From NCBI RefSeq assembly GCF_014737315.1, contig NZ_JPUF01000035.1, forward strand, positions 1 through 43,494: a DNA stretch of 43,494 nt. Direction: 5' to 3'. The DNA comes from Treponema zioleckii. Lineage in GTDB: Bacteria; Spirochaetota; Spirochaetia; Treponematales; Treponemataceae. The notes under the pieces are model-generated. The model saw only the letters and a program-made list of their open reading frames with translations. It was not told the DNA's origin and ran no database searches. Position numbers and translations under genes: made by a program. Positions 1 to 8,134 of the stretch are shown here, piece by piece (the first letter of the stretch is position 1; each line of letters begins with the position of its first letter).

Positions 1-234
1 TCAGTTCAGAGGTGGCTTGCTGACGGTGCGGGGCCGGCGGTCCCTGCGGTTATCAGTATGCTCGTGGCGGACCTTTTCGATCGGCCCGCGGCGTAAACTT
101 TTTGGCCACGGTTTTTGACAGTTTTTTTTGAATGGTTTTTGCGTGCGGGAAAGCCTGTCCTGGAACATTCTGAAAAAAAAGGGCATAATCCAAAGTGTGA
201 ACCTCTCAAAGTCACACACCCAGTATGGGGCGTG

Positions 235-259
235 GATTCCGAGACGAGTTCTGAATGAC
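235..259. repeat. Partial copy of short GGAATGAC-type dispersed repeat
   Basis: The 25 bases begin GATTCCGAGA and end TTCTGAATGAC. They align with the right half of the repeat at 21959-21984 (GATTCCGAAA ... TTCGGAATGAC), with a one-base gap and few substitutions. A related right end is seen at 18142-18155. Confidence 0.5.
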
Positions 260-324
260 GGGCTTTGCGTTGGAAATTGTGGTTTCGGCGGGCTCAATCA
301 CCGGGGGGAATGTGCATGGAGAAA

Positions 325-384
325 ATCTGCGTGTATCAAATAATCTGCGAGCTGTCCGGGTGTATTCGCGTTCATCTGCGTTGA
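325..384. repeat. ATCTGCGT-rich intergenic repeat
   Basis: The stretch contains several spaced copies of ATCTGCG and related words (AATCTGCGTGTATC, ATAATCTGCGAG, GTTCATCTGCGTTG). A second occurrence lies at 38926-38965, where GTTCATCTGCGT is repeated exactly. It has no coding potential. Function unknown. Confidence 0.45.
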
Positions 385-443
385 AATGACTGCAGAGAGA
401 AGTTTTTTCTTGAGTCGGTGTATATTAAAAGTAGGATTTATTT

Positions 444-1740
444 ATGGTTTTATGTCAAAAGATTTTGGGCGAATTCAAAAAGTATGCGAAAAAAGGACGC
501 GGAAAAGCGTTTTTGATATTCAAAGAGAACCAGCAACTCAATTTTTCAAAAGCCGTTTTGGACTTGTGTTTGCACAATTACGCTTACGACCCGCAATGCG
601 AGGGCGACAGGAGCGAATACGCGCTTCAATTTTTTAGAGAGCTTAATCAAGAGCAAAAGAACGCCGTGGTTTTGAGCATAACCGAGCTTTTAGAGCGATA
701 TAAAATCAGCGATGACTGGGATTGCTTGCATTTTTTTATTACTGCGGCAAAGATTTCAAAAGAAGGCTTTTCAAAAGTCGGAAATATTTTGCTAAAACGC
801 TTTGAAGAATGTGATGATTATGAGCTTTTGCACAGCTTTGCTAGTGAATCAATCATTGAGCTTTTGGGTTTTGAGGGACTTGCGAAAGTTGCGGAGAAGC
901 GTGGCGAGGCTTTTTTGCACGACAAAGAAATCGCAGAAGATGATTATCTTTTTTACAGCGTTCACGGACTTGATGGCGAACAAGCGAAGAAAATGCTTGC
1001 GGAGAGAGCAAAATCCAACGAGAAAATCAGGGCATTTTTGACTCGAATTGAAGAAACAACAAAAGAGCGAGAAGCATATCAAAAGCAAAAAGAAAGCCTT
1101 GAAAGCGCATTTGAGCAAGTAAAAGCCTTAATTAAAAAAAACACGATTGTTCCGCGAAAACTTAGAAAAGCTTTGAGCGATGACGAAGTAAAATACTTTG
1201 CAAAAAAGCTGCTTGAACAAAAAAATACAAAAAAAGAGAATAGGCTATATTCGCTTTTTTAATCCGTTTTGGAAAATTGTTTTTCCTGATGCCCCGCACA
1301 AATTGCTTCCCTTGTTTTCAGCTCGCAAAAACACTTGGTACAATGAACGCCTCGTCGATGTTCTAACTCCGTTCGCTCTTCCCGAACTTCGCAAAATTGC
1401 GCAAAATGCCCTTGAAAGCGACGATTACGCGTTTTTCTACCTTGATTTGCTCAATGAGAATTACCGCGAGGGCGACGGCGAGAAAATTGCGAAAAAACTT
1501 GCCAAAGAGAAAAAGCCTCACGATTTTCATCACGCAGGTATTACGGTTCTGAATATTTTTGAAGCGAACACCACAGCAGATTGCCGTTTGCCGCTTGAGC
1601 TTTTGATTGAGGAAAGTGTGTGCGGTCAGTGCAGGTTGGACGCGGTGGAATTGCTCGAAAAAGCGGGTGTGCTTTCGGCGGAATTGAGCGAAGAAATGGC
1701 TTTTGACTCTTACAAACTGTCGCTGGCATACGGCGATTGA
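444..1740 (+). pseudogene. Hypothetical helical protein, frameshifted
   Basis: Two overlapping frames (444-1262 and about 1198-1740) read as one protein of about 431 residues once a single base is removed near 1219-1260. That interval holds two A7 runs and a T6 run. The first part is helical and charged, with a coiled-coil-like stretch near residues 190-235 rich in Lys, Glu and Gln. The second part has short helical units (LRKIAQNALESDDYAFFYLD, LELLIEESVCGQCRLDAVEL) that resemble HEAT-type repeats. I do not recognise the family. The second half has no credible start of its own, which supports one broken gene over two genes. Either it is a real pseudogene or the run length is a sequence error. 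Confidence 0.6.
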
Positions 1741-1955
1741 TTTTATGTGCGGACAGATTTCCTTTTTGCCGTAGATGCTCACTGATGGGGGATGTGGTTA
1801 AATTCGTTGGCGTTTTGCGTAGCGCAAAGCTAGTTATGCGGGGTGGTGCGCAGGGGGCATTTCCCCGAAAAGTGGATTTTATGAGGCCCGGTCAGGGCCG
1901 ATGGGAGTGCGCTGAAAATGGTGCAGGAAGATTTTTTTTCATCCTGTGTTATTTT

Positions 1956-3142
1956 TTAGAATCCGCGGGCTTTTAGGTCTGCAACTAGCTGAACGTAAAA
2001 TTCGCGGACGTCGAAGCCGTTGATGTTTTCGCGGCAAAGGTCGATTATGTCGCCGTGGGAGATTCCTCGCTTTGATTTTTTGTTTTCGAGGAAGATGTAG
2101 TTTTCGCCGAATTCGAATGACTTTTCGCCTACGAGTCCGTCGTTCGCGCCGTCAAAGTGTCTGACCAGATAATACGACATGTTCAGGGGGAACTTTCCGC
2201 TGGCGCTTTTTTTCATAATCGAGCCGACGCTTTGGGCGTAAACTCCGTGTGCGGCAAAGTCGTAGTCTTTGATTTTTTGGTTCGTTTTTTCGCAGCCTGT
2301 TGTGGTTAAATCGGTAACCGCTGCGATAAATGACGGGTTTGTGTCTCCCATTTTCTTGAGTGCAGAATTATAGGTCGCTGAGACGGTTGTTTTTAATCCG
2401 GCCGGGGCTTTTTCGAGAAGGTAGTCGGCAAATTCGCAGCCACGGTGCGGCGTGTTGATTGTTGTGAGCGAAGCGACGTATTTTTCTAGCCCGAAGTTTG
2501 CGATTGCGTATTTTGCGTCGATTCCGCCTTTTGAGTGCGCGATGATGTTCACTTTTCCGCATCCTGTTTCTTCCGTGATTTTCTTGATTCGCTGGCAAAG
2601 TTCTTTTGCGGAATCTGCTGCCGATGCGGCTGATTGCTGTTCGCCGTAAAAAATCTTTGCACCGTTTTTTTCGAGTTCTTTTGGAATGCGTCCCCAATAG
2701 TTGAGGAGTTTTAAATCCCTGAAAAATACGCCATGAACCAAAAGCAGCGGGTATTTTGTTTTGCAGATGGAATCTTTTTGCCGTTTTTTGTTAAGCTCGT
2801 TCTTTTTTTCTCAAAATGATATTCCCGTTCGGTGACGCAAAGAATGAGCGCGAGGACTATAAGGTTTGCAGCGGGAACCGGGCCTGCCAAAATGCCGATG
2901 ATTCGGAGTTTTATCCTGAGCTGCACGGAACACACGTAAACAAGGATGATTCCTGCCCAGAATATAATCAGCTCTGTAAAAAAGATAAAAAGTATTTTTC
3001 CCCAGTTCTGGCTGAGTGCGGTCTTTAAGCCGGTGGAATAAATTAGGGTTCCGAGCCAAGTTGCGGCGGCGAAGAGAAAAATAATAAAAATTATGAGAAG
3101 TCTGTTTCCGAGTGCAAGTTTTCGTAGTTGTTTTTCGTTCAT
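1956..3142 (-). pseudogene. Membrane-anchored triacylglycerol lipase-like hydrolase, frameshifted
   Basis: Two minus-strand frames (3142-2711 and 2741-1956) join into about 395 residues if one A is added to the A7 run at 2803-2809. The second frame then reads KTKYPLLLVHGVFFRD across the junction, the expected oxyanion strand of a lipase. The N-terminal part has about three hydrophobic helices (roughly residues 12-34, 47-70 and 78-103). The C-terminal part is an alpha/beta hydrolase: nucleophile Ser in IIAHSKGGID, probable acid Asp in GANDGLVGEKS, and His in RGISHGDIID, the order seen in bacterial true lipases. The expected role is ester hydrolysis at the cell envelope. The intact triad region suggests a very recent mutation or a sequencing error. 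Confidence 0.75.
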
Positions 3143-3231
3143 TTTGGCTTTTAATCTATCATATTTTTTGAATCTTTGTTACTGGCGGGAAAATTGTGCT
3201 AGAGTTTCAATGTATTCTGGATTGTGTATTC

Positions 3232-3265
3232 CGCAGGAAGAATCGCTCCTCCTGCGTGTTTTTTT
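3232..3265 (+). terminator. Terminator-like hairpin
   Basis: CGCAGGA (3232-3238) pairs with TCCTGCG (3250-3256), followed by seven T at 3259-3265 on the plus strand. No plus-strand gene precedes it; the T run overlaps the end of the minus-strand gene at 3264-3839. It may stop antisense transcription, or mark the end of the minus-strand unit without a proper U tract. Confidence 0.35.
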
Positions 3266-3839
3266 AGAATGAAAGGGCTATTCCAAGTTTTGTGTTGACT
3301 ACAGAATTTGATTCATCGTCAAGACCGTAGAACAGGTTTGTGGCAATACCGAGATTTTTGGTTGCTTTAAAAAGCAGGTAAAAATCTGCACCGAATGCGA
3401 ATGTGTCTTTGTAGACTTGTTCGGTGTATGAGTAGTATCCATAGTAGTTCGTCTTTTTGGATTCTTGCGAGATGTATGTGCCTGCGAATCCTAGCGAAAA
3501 ATCAATATGAGGCTTGTTCACAAGGCTCTTTGCAACGCCGAGTGTGTACTCACTGGTTTCTGTCCCTAATCCGCATTCAATGAAGGCTTGCCAGCCTTTT
3601 TTCGTTGTAAGGCGGATTTGAATGAAAGGAATTAAGTCATCGTCGTCGAGCAAAATATAGTTCGCACCGGATATAAAACTTATTTTTAGACCATTCGATT
3701 CATCGCTTGTTTCTTTAGTGGCGTTCAGATTCATGGAAAAGTCCGGGCGTAAAGGTGAAAGCCCTTTGAATTGTCCGAAACTTTGCGCAAAAACGGATGA
3801 TGCCAAAATAAAGAAAATTAGAAAAATTGATTTCTTCAT
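3264..3839 (-). CDS. Predicted outer-membrane beta-barrel protein
   Basis: 191 residues. The N-terminus is a classical signal peptide (MKKSIFLIFFILASSVFA, cleavage before QS). The rest alternates polar and hydrophobic residues with many Tyr, Phe and Gly, and ends in LGIALSF. A terminal Phe after a hydrophobic strand is typical of outer-membrane barrels. I infer a small eight- to ten-strand barrel; no enzymatic motif is visible. It starts 6 bases after the stop of the upstream lipoprotein gene, so the two are probably co-transcribed and co-translated. Homologues cannot be named from sequence alone. Confidence 0.7.
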   Translation of the reverse strand: MKKSIFLIFFILASSVFAQSFGQFKGLSPLRPDFSMNLNATKETSDESNGLKISFISGANYILLDDDDLIPFIQIRLTTKKGWQAFIECGLGTETSEYTLGVAKSLVNKPHIDFSLGFAGTYISQESKKTNYYGYYSYTEQVYKDTFAFGADFYLLFKATKNLGIATNLFYGLDDESNSVVNTKLGIALSF

Positions 3840-3845
3840 AGCTTG

Positions 3846-4148
3846 TTAGTTTCCGTATTTGACTACCAATGCAGACATGATGTAAGTCTGTTCTCCGTTA
3901 GATTTCTTTTTGCCGTCAACGAGGATGTTGATGATGTCATCTGCCTCTGGGTACTGTTTGAGAGCTTCCTGCCAGAGAATTGTGTAACCTGATTTGTTTG
4001 TTGGGCGTTCAACTGTGACTCTTCCGAGGACTTTGAGCTGGTTTGTTGCTGCCGTGTTGTTTCCCTGTAAAGGAACTACGCTGCTGCATCCAAAAAATGC
4101 TGTTGCGAGGACTGCTGCCGAGAGAATGCCAAGAATTGATTTTTTCAT
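3846..4148 (-). CDS. Small lipoprotein of unknown function
   Basis: 100 residues from the ATG at 4148, chosen because AAGGAG lies about 7 bases upstream and the product then opens with a clear signal peptide (MKKSILGILSAAVLATAFFGC) with a lipobox ending at Cys21. The mature part contains YTILWQEALKQYPEADDIIN followed by ILVDG. This looks like a compact alpha/beta domain similar to those in other small Treponema lipoproteins, but I cannot assign a function. It is the first gene of a two-gene unit with the predicted barrel protein downstream. Confidence 0.75.
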   Translation of the reverse strand: MKKSILGILSAAVLATAFFGCSSVVPLQGNNTAATNQLKVLGRVTVERPTNKSGYTILWQEALKQYPEADDIINILVDGKKKSNGEQTYIMSALVVKYGN

Positions 4149-4221
4149 AATTTGACTCCTTTGATTTGAAAAATATGCTTTACTATACAAAAAAAAGTTG
4201 TTGTACAAGCCCTGACAGGAG

Positions 4222-4401
4222 GCATTACAGGAAGGTTGACCAAAAAATTGTCGGAACGAGAGTAAAAAACGGCTTTTGTGAACGTTTGCAAGGTGAGCCG
4301 CTTTGCGGCGTCAATAATTTTCCTTGCACCTTGCACCGCGTGAACAAAAACGTTTTTTACGGTAGTGCAGACAATTTTTTACAGTTGCAAGTTGATAATG
4401 C
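4222..4401. repeat. 180-bp palindromic repeat element, copy 1
   Basis: The element starts GCATTA and ends TAATGC. Inside lie nested imperfect inverted repeats: ATTGTC-N9-GTAAAAAACG on the left (from about 4247) and its complement on the right (ending about 4375), then TTTTGTGAACG and GCAAGGTG facing their complements. The centre is a small perfect hairpin, GCCGC-TTT-GCGGC, around 4297-4307. An almost identical copy lies in inverse orientation at 38714-38898. No protein is encoded. The organisation is that of a MITE-like, non-autonomous element. It separates the lipoprotein gene from cbiB and may supply transcript structure to either. Confidence 0.85.
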
Positions 4402-4467
4402 GGAAAACGTGCAATCCCTGCGAGTTTGCTTTCCCCCTTCTTTTTTTAAGAACTTCAAATCAAATTG

Positions 4468-4476
4468 TGCTATACT
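4468..4476 (+). promoter_or_regulatory. Possible extended -10 promoter for cbiB
   Basis: TGCTATACT fits an extended -10 element 14 bases before the cbiB ATG. No good -35 hexamer is present. If used, the transcript would have a very short leader without a strong ribosome binding site. Confidence 0.3.
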
Positions 4477-4490
4477 TCCTTCCAGTCGTT

Positions 4491-5504
4491 ATGAATATTC
4501 GTGTTTTGTTGTTTTTGCATTTGATTTCGATTCCGCTGGTGCTGATTCTTGATTTTTTGTTCGGCGAGCCACGCTGGATTCCGCATCCGGTGGTGATTAT
4601 TGGGCGGCTCGTTTCGTTTTTGGAACGGCGGCTCCGAAAGTCTTTTACTCCGCGGGCGCTGCGTTTTTGGGGCTGCGTTTTGGTTTTGCTTGTCTGCGCG
4701 TTGACTTTTTTTGTGCCATTTTCTGTTCTTGCGGCACTTTCGTTTTCTGCGTTGCATTTTTGCGGGGCTGTGAGCTGGGCGTGCGTGGCACTTGCGTTCG
4801 CTCTTGACGTGTTCTGGGGATTTCAGTCGCTTGCGGCGCGATGTTTGGGCGACGAAGCTCTTAACGTATATAGAAAACTTTCGGCTTCGCTTTTTGAAGG
4901 CCGTCTTGCGGTGGGAAGAATCGTTGGGCGGGACGTAAAGAACCTTTCGGAGGAAGAAGTTATAAAAGCCTGCGTGGAAACCGTGGCTGAAAATACGACC
5001 GACGGAATCGTTTCACCGTTCGTTTTCTATGCTTTTGGTGGCGCGCCTTTCGCGCTTTTGTACAAGGCAATTAACACGATGGATTCCATGATTGGCTATA
5101 AAAACGAAAAATATCAGTATTTCGGAACGGCTGCGGCACGGCTTGATGATTTTGCGAATTTTATCCCCGCGCGGCTGAGCGTATTTTTTATGTTTTTTGC
5201 GTCGATTTTTTTGCGGCTGAATTTTCTGAACGGCCTAAAAATCTTTTTCCGCGATCGCTACAAACATGCAAGCCCGAATTCCGGGCAGACTGAGTCCTTT
5301 GTGGCTGGCGCGCTTGAAATCCGGCTTGCGGGCGATGCCGTTTACGAAGGTCAGATTGAAAGAAAGCCGTTTTTGGGCGACCCGATTCGTGCAGTCGAAA
5401 AAGATGACATTTTGCGTACCGTAAAATTGATGCGTCTTTCCGCCGTTTTGTGCATGGCCGGGCTGACTGTTCCTTTTCTGCTGTTTTTTTTCTTTTTGAC
5501 GTAA
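4491..5504 (+). CDS. cbiB: Adenosylcobinamide-phosphate synthase CbiB
   Basis: 337 residues. CbiB/CobD is an integral membrane enzyme that attaches the aminopropanol side chain to adenosylcobyric acid late in cobalamin synthesis. Visible family features are DFLFGEPRWIPHPVVIIGR near the N-terminus, GRIVGRDVKNLSEEE, ENTTDGIVSPFVFYAFGG and YKAINTMDSMIGYKN, plus several hydrophobic helices including a C-terminal one. The start at 4491 was chosen because the family begins with this helix (MNIRVLLFLHLISIPL); the upstream in-frame extension runs into the palindromic repeat. No other cobalamin gene or cobalamin riboswitch is seen nearby, so the rest of the pathway must lie elsewhere or the gene serves salvage. 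Confidence 0.93.
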   Translation: MNIRVLLFLHLISIPLVLILDFLFGEPRWIPHPVVIIGRLVSFLERRLRKSFTPRALRFWGCVLVLLVCALTFFVPFSVLAALSFSALHFCGAVSWACVALAFALDVFWGFQSLAARCLGDEALNVYRKLSASLFEGRLAVGRIVGRDVKNLSEEEVIKACVETVAENTTDGIVSPFVFYAFGGAPFALLYKAINTMDSMIGYKNEKYQYFGTAAARLDDFANFIPARLSVFFMFFASIFLRLNFLNGLKIFFRDRYKHASPNSGQTESFVAGALEIRLAGDAVYEGQIERKPFLGDPIRAVEKDDILRTVKLMRLSAVLCMAGLTVPFLLFFFFLT

Positions 5505-5609
5505 GTTAAAGGAAGTTGCAAAACTTACAATTTTTTACGCCTTCAAGTTTATAAACAGTTTGCTATTAATCCCTTTTGCAAAAATTGTTAATTTAGTAAA
5601 ATCGATTCA

Positions 5610-7910
5610 ATGAGACGTCTTGTTGTTATTATTCTTATTTTATTCTTATTCTTTTTGATTGGATTTTCTCTTTTTACAAAATATGTTCTGAGCGACCGCA
5701 CTAACCTTTTGACTCAGTTGATTGTTCCTAAAACCCAGAATGCCGAGGAAATTGTTGCGGCACAAAAGGACTCGTCGTATGTTTCTCTCAGCGAGAACGA
5801 GACTTTGATTACTTCGCTAAAAATGGACATTGACGATGATGGCTACGAAGACCAGATTGAAGTCATAAAGCTTAACGACAGTCCTTTTTTGAATCTTTAT
5901 TTTTCTTTATATAATCCGATTCTTTCGTCGTATTCAAAAGAAAGCGTAATTCAGACTTCTGTGACTCAAATTCAGAGTTTTTCTTGCTATGCACTTGATG
6001 TTCTCGGAAACAACAAGAATGCATTCGTTTATCAGGGCGTTTCTGATTTGGGACATTCCGTTCTTAAAATTTTGAGCGGAAAGCGCGAGGCGAACGGCGA
6101 GTTTTCTATTTTGACGCTGGGGGATTTTGATTCCGTTGGCACAATTTTTATTCAGCAGTCGGCGCGCGAGTCGTCTTATTCCGAGGAGGAAGCTCCAAAA
6201 ACGTTTGATAGCTACCCGGTGTGGGTTTATGAGGACGTGCCTTCCGCACAGAATCCTTCGCAGACAGACCAGATTCAGACGATGTATGACTGGAATCCTG
6301 TCCAGGCGAAATATGTTGAGGTGAATTCCACAAGAATCAACGGAATCAGCGTTGCCGAAAAAAATATGTCGCGAATCCAGGACGGAAAGGTTTCGACTTT
6401 CTGCGAATTCTTGAACGGTCTTTGGATTAATCAGAGCAGCGAAAAAGTTGCAAGGTACATTTATTTTGATTACGATGCTTCCGAGATTATCTTTCAGGAA
6501 GACAGAACTGAAGAACTTTATTCTTGGACAAACAGCTTGCTCAAAAAGAACGGAATTTATTTTACCGCCGTAAACCAGAGCGTAAAAAATCTCCGGAGAA
6601 ATTTCGATATAACTCTAATCAATACCGACACCGTTAGAATCAGCGTTCGTGATGATGTTCGCATGAATATTATCGAAAGCAACCTTTGGAACGGCACTTA
6701 CAAAAAAGTCTCTTCTCAAAAAGAAAACAAGCCTGTAAAACTCAAAGGCGTTGATTCTTTTGCCGAATTGTCTGTGCCTGACGACGGCTGGTCCTTTAAG
6801 CTCAGCGACGATGATGAGAAAATCATAAAATTCAAAGAAGATGTTTATGAAGTTTCTGGAAAAAATGGCGTTGAGACTGGAAGATTCCAGAAAACTTCGC
6901 TTGACGGAAATCTTATGTTGCAGCTCCGTTCTGATTCAAAAAAATCTTCGCTCACCGGAATCTACATTCCTGCTTTTACGGACGAGACAGACGTTGAAAA
7001 AAAGTCACTTGCCCTGCAAAAAGTGATTGTGAATCCTGACGGATTTATTCCAGACAAATCTGCTCCACTGATTCTTACGAAGGTTGTCAAAAAAGACCCT
7101 AACGAACTTGCCTCCGGGGAAGAAGTTGTTGAAGTTAAAAAAGCCGGTCCGAAACTTAGCGTAAAAACTTCGCCTCAGTATTTTAGTCCTGACAATGACG
7201 GAAAAGATGAATCCGTAACGATTTCTCTTTCGGCTCAGAGCGAGAGCCAGATTAAAAACTGGTCGTTCACCGTTTTGAACCCGAACACTAACAAGCCGTT
7301 CTGGTCAACTTCTGGGGCTTCAAAAGTGGAGCCTAAAATCGTTTGGGACGGCCGTTCCGCAAGCGGAATGCTTGTTCAGTCCGCTACGGATTATCCGTAC
7401 GAGTTCTCTGTGACCGACTCTGACGGTATTACAAACGTTGCCTCTGGAATGCTTCATGTTGACGTTCTTTTGATGCGAGAAGGCGGAAAACTTAAGATGC
7501 AGATTCCTTCGATTATTTTCCGAAGCGACCACGCGGACTTTAAGAGCGAGGCTGAGGTTCTTGCAGGTCCTGTGGAGGATCAGGAATCCAAAGGTCTTGA
7601 CCAGCGCACAATCGAGAATAATATTCGAGTCTTAAAGCGAATTGCCGAAATCCTAAAAAAATTCCAGGATTATCGCGTAACGATTGAAGGAAATGCAAAT
7701 AACCTTTCTGGCTCGATTGCAGAGGAACGCGAGGTTCAAGTTCTTTCCGAACAGCGTGCTAGATTTGTTCGCGACTGGCTTATCCGAAACGGAATCGAGG
7801 CAAAACGCCTTACTGCCGTCGGAAATGGAAGCAAGAATCCTGTTGCACTTGGAGATGACCTGGACAGTCGCCGCAGAAACCGCCGCGTAGATTTTATTTT
7901 AAACAAATAG
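5610..7910 (+). CDS. Membrane-anchored protein with C-terminal OmpA domain
   Basis: 766 residues. A single N-terminal hydrophobic helix (about residues 4-27) would anchor it or act as an uncleaved signal. Residues about 60-500 are a large extracytoplasmic region of unknown type, with a DIDDDGYEDQIEV stretch that resembles acidic calcium-binding loops. Residues about 515-620 (SPQYFSPDNDGKDESVTISL, WDGRSASG) look like a FlgD-type Ig-like domain. The last 110 or so residues form an OmpA/MotB-like peptidoglycan-binding domain (YRVTIEGNAN, LSEQRARFVRDWLIRNGI, RRRNRRVDFIL). I infer a structural protein linking the envelope to peptidoglycan. It is preceded by AT-rich DNA and is apparently monocistronic. 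Confidence 0.75.
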   Translation: MRRLVVIILILFLFFLIGFSLFTKYVLSDRTNLLTQLIVPKTQNAEEIVAAQKDSSYVSLSENETLITSLKMDIDDDGYEDQIEVIKLNDSPFLNLYFSLYNPILSSYSKESVIQTSVTQIQSFSCYALDVLGNNKNAFVYQGVSDLGHSVLKILSGKREANGEFSILTLGDFDSVGTIFIQQSARESSYSEEEAPKTFDSYPVWVYEDVPSAQNPSQTDQIQTMYDWNPVQAKYVEVNSTRINGISVAEKNMSRIQDGKVSTFCEFLNGLWINQSSEKVARYIYFDYDASEIIFQEDRTEELYSWTNSLLKKNGIYFTAVNQSVKNLRRNFDITLINTDTVRISVRDDVRMNIIESNLWNGTYKKVSSQKENKPVKLKGVDSFAELSVPDDGWSFKLSDDDEKIIKFKEDVYEVSGKNGVETGRFQKTSLDGNLMLQLRSDSKKSSLTGIYIPAFTDETDVEKKSLALQKVIVNPDGFIPDKSAPLILTKVVKKDPNELASGEEVVEVKKAGPKLSVKTSPQYFSPDNDGKDESVTISLSAQSESQIKNWSFTVLNPNTNKPFWSTSGASKVEPKIVWDGRSASGMLVQSATDYPYEFSVTDSDGITNVASGMLHVDVLLMREGGKLKMQIPSIIFRSDHADFKSEAEVLAGPVEDQESKGLDQRTIENNIRVLKRIAEILKKFQDYRVTIEGNANNLSGSIAEEREVQVLSEQRARFVRDWLIRNGIEAKRLTAVGNGSKNPVALGDDLDSRRRNRRVDFILNK

Positions 7911-8134
7911 AAACGCACGAGAGAATTATCCTTCTCAAAGGTTGCTCGCAATGCGCCGAGCAACAAGTCTGCCTGCGCAAAACTTGCGGGTAACGCATGG
8001 GGGAACTGTTATTTACAAAGGTTACTTGTAGCGTTTCCGAAAACGCCATGAATTTTCTGTTTAACATTAAAGTCAACTTGCGACGTTTCCGTGTTATTGA
8101 ATAAAACAACTCTTGTCAATAAAATAGAAAAACT
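7911..8134. repeat. Structured intergenic repeat upstream of alaS
   Basis: No gene. The spacer contains a perfect hairpin GTTGCTCG (7941-7948) / CGAGCAAC (7957-7964), a GCGTTT/AAACGC hairpin near 8031-8046, and two versions of a motif ending ACTTGTAGCGTTTCC or AACTTGCGACGTTTCC (about 8018-8037 and 8071-8091). The same motif ends the tandem repeat at 26159-26335, so this is probably a diverged member of that family. It could also act as an alaS leader. Confidence 0.5.

Larger units (their letters stand above)
1..443. other. Gene-free left edge with repeat fragments
   Basis: I find no convincing gene here. The open frames present lack a ribosome binding site, and their translations are rich in Arg, Pro and Phe in a way that looks like repeat-derived antisense reading. 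The stretch holds a partial copy of the GGAATGAC-type repeat (235-259) and an ATCTGCGT-rich repeat (about 325-384). It is therefore probably intergenic repeat sequence upstream of the gene starting at 444. Confidence 0.5.

Noticed and set aside
1..297. 98-residue minus-strand open frame at the left edge
   Set aside because: No ribosome binding site, composition rich in Arg, Pro and Phe, and overlap with a dispersed repeat (235-259).
1363..1782. 139-residue minus-strand frame opposite the first gene
   Set aside because: Antisense shadow of the frameshifted gene; no ribosome binding site and no recognisable fold.
3232..3265. Terminator of the minus-strand beta-barrel gene
   Set aside because: The T run is on the plus strand and inside the gene's end; on the minus strand no U tract follows the hairpin.
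4222..4401. Cobalamin riboswitch upstream of cbiB
   Set aside because: The sequence is a palindromic element with a near-identical copy far from any B12 gene; no B12-box core is seen.
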